From NCBI GenBank assembly GCA_013398055.1, contig VZRS01000309.1, forward strand, positions 53,013 through 117,012: a stretch of 64,000 nucleotides of DNA, read 5' to 3'. Within the stretch, counting starts at the first letter, position 1, and the number at the start of each line of letters is the position of its first letter. The position numbers and the translations under genes were made by a program. Shown here piece after piece: positions 63,981 through 64,000 of the stretch. The notes beneath the pieces were generated by a model. It was not told the DNA's origin and searched no databases. It saw only the letters and a list, made by a program, of their open reading frames with translations. The stretch comes from Ifrita kowaldi. Lineage: Eukaryota; Chordata; Aves; Passeriformes; Cinclosomatidae.

Positions 63981-64000
63981 AACCCTCCCCATCCCCCTGC

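Larger units (their letters stand above)
33995..64000 (-). other. ANKRD33B: ANKRD33B intron 1 (3' portion), no coding exon seen
   Basis: Everything above 33994 should be intron 1, because exon 2 starts in phase 0 after a good acceptor and no minus-strand frame up to 64000 encodes the expected N-terminus (acidic region, then an ankyrin repeat ending near a DRNGRT-like motif). The inference depends on human gene structure. The region holds CR1 copies, a microsatellite and hairpins, listed separately. GC-richer unexplained patches lie at about 40680-41110, 52080-52500, 54190-54900 and 57400-58000. Confidence 0.7.

Overview
The window looks like nuclear DNA of a bird, most likely a songbird. It is about 40% GC, gene-poor and rich in intron. 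It carries several CR1 LINE 3' fragments, avian-type ERV LTRs, and a composite SINE with a tRNA-Ile-like head and a CR1-like tail. From memory, that SINE composition matches TguSINE1 of passerines.

One protein-coding gene is supported: ANKRD33B (ankyrin repeat domain 33B), on the minus strand. Three coding exons join in frame: 33994-33865, 26610-26470 and 19686-18836. Each junction has AG/GT splice sites and a consistent phase (0, 1, 1). Together they encode 373 residues plus a TGA stop, roughly the last three quarters of the protein. The first coding exon, with the acidic N-terminus and first ankyrin repeat, is not visible up to 64000, so the part of intron 1 in this window is at least 30 kb.

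Layout. 1-18.8 kb: the 3' flank of ANKRD33B, with no recognisable coding exon. It holds an 82-bp tandem duplication, one CR1, the composite SINE and candidate poly(A) signals. In mammals the neighbour on this side is DAP; I see no DAP exon. 18.8-34.0 kb: the three exons and two introns of about 7 kb. The exon 2-exon 3 intron holds three LTR-type insertions: a solo LTR with perfect 5-bp target duplications, a truncated LTR followed by a tRNA-Arg-like primer-binding segment, and a third LTR in the gene's sense direction. 34.0-64.0 kb: part of intron 1, with four CR1 insertions (one inside another), a perfect (AAAAG)35 microsatellite, two perfect inverted repeats and a 3-N gap in a poly-T tract.

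I found no operon-like gene cluster, CRISPR array, RNA gene with intact structure, or convincing new multi-gene system. The most unusual items are the tRNA-Arg match that runs past the normal primer-binding length beside an LTR, the CR1-in-CR1 nest, and the LTR cluster inside one ANKRD33B intron.
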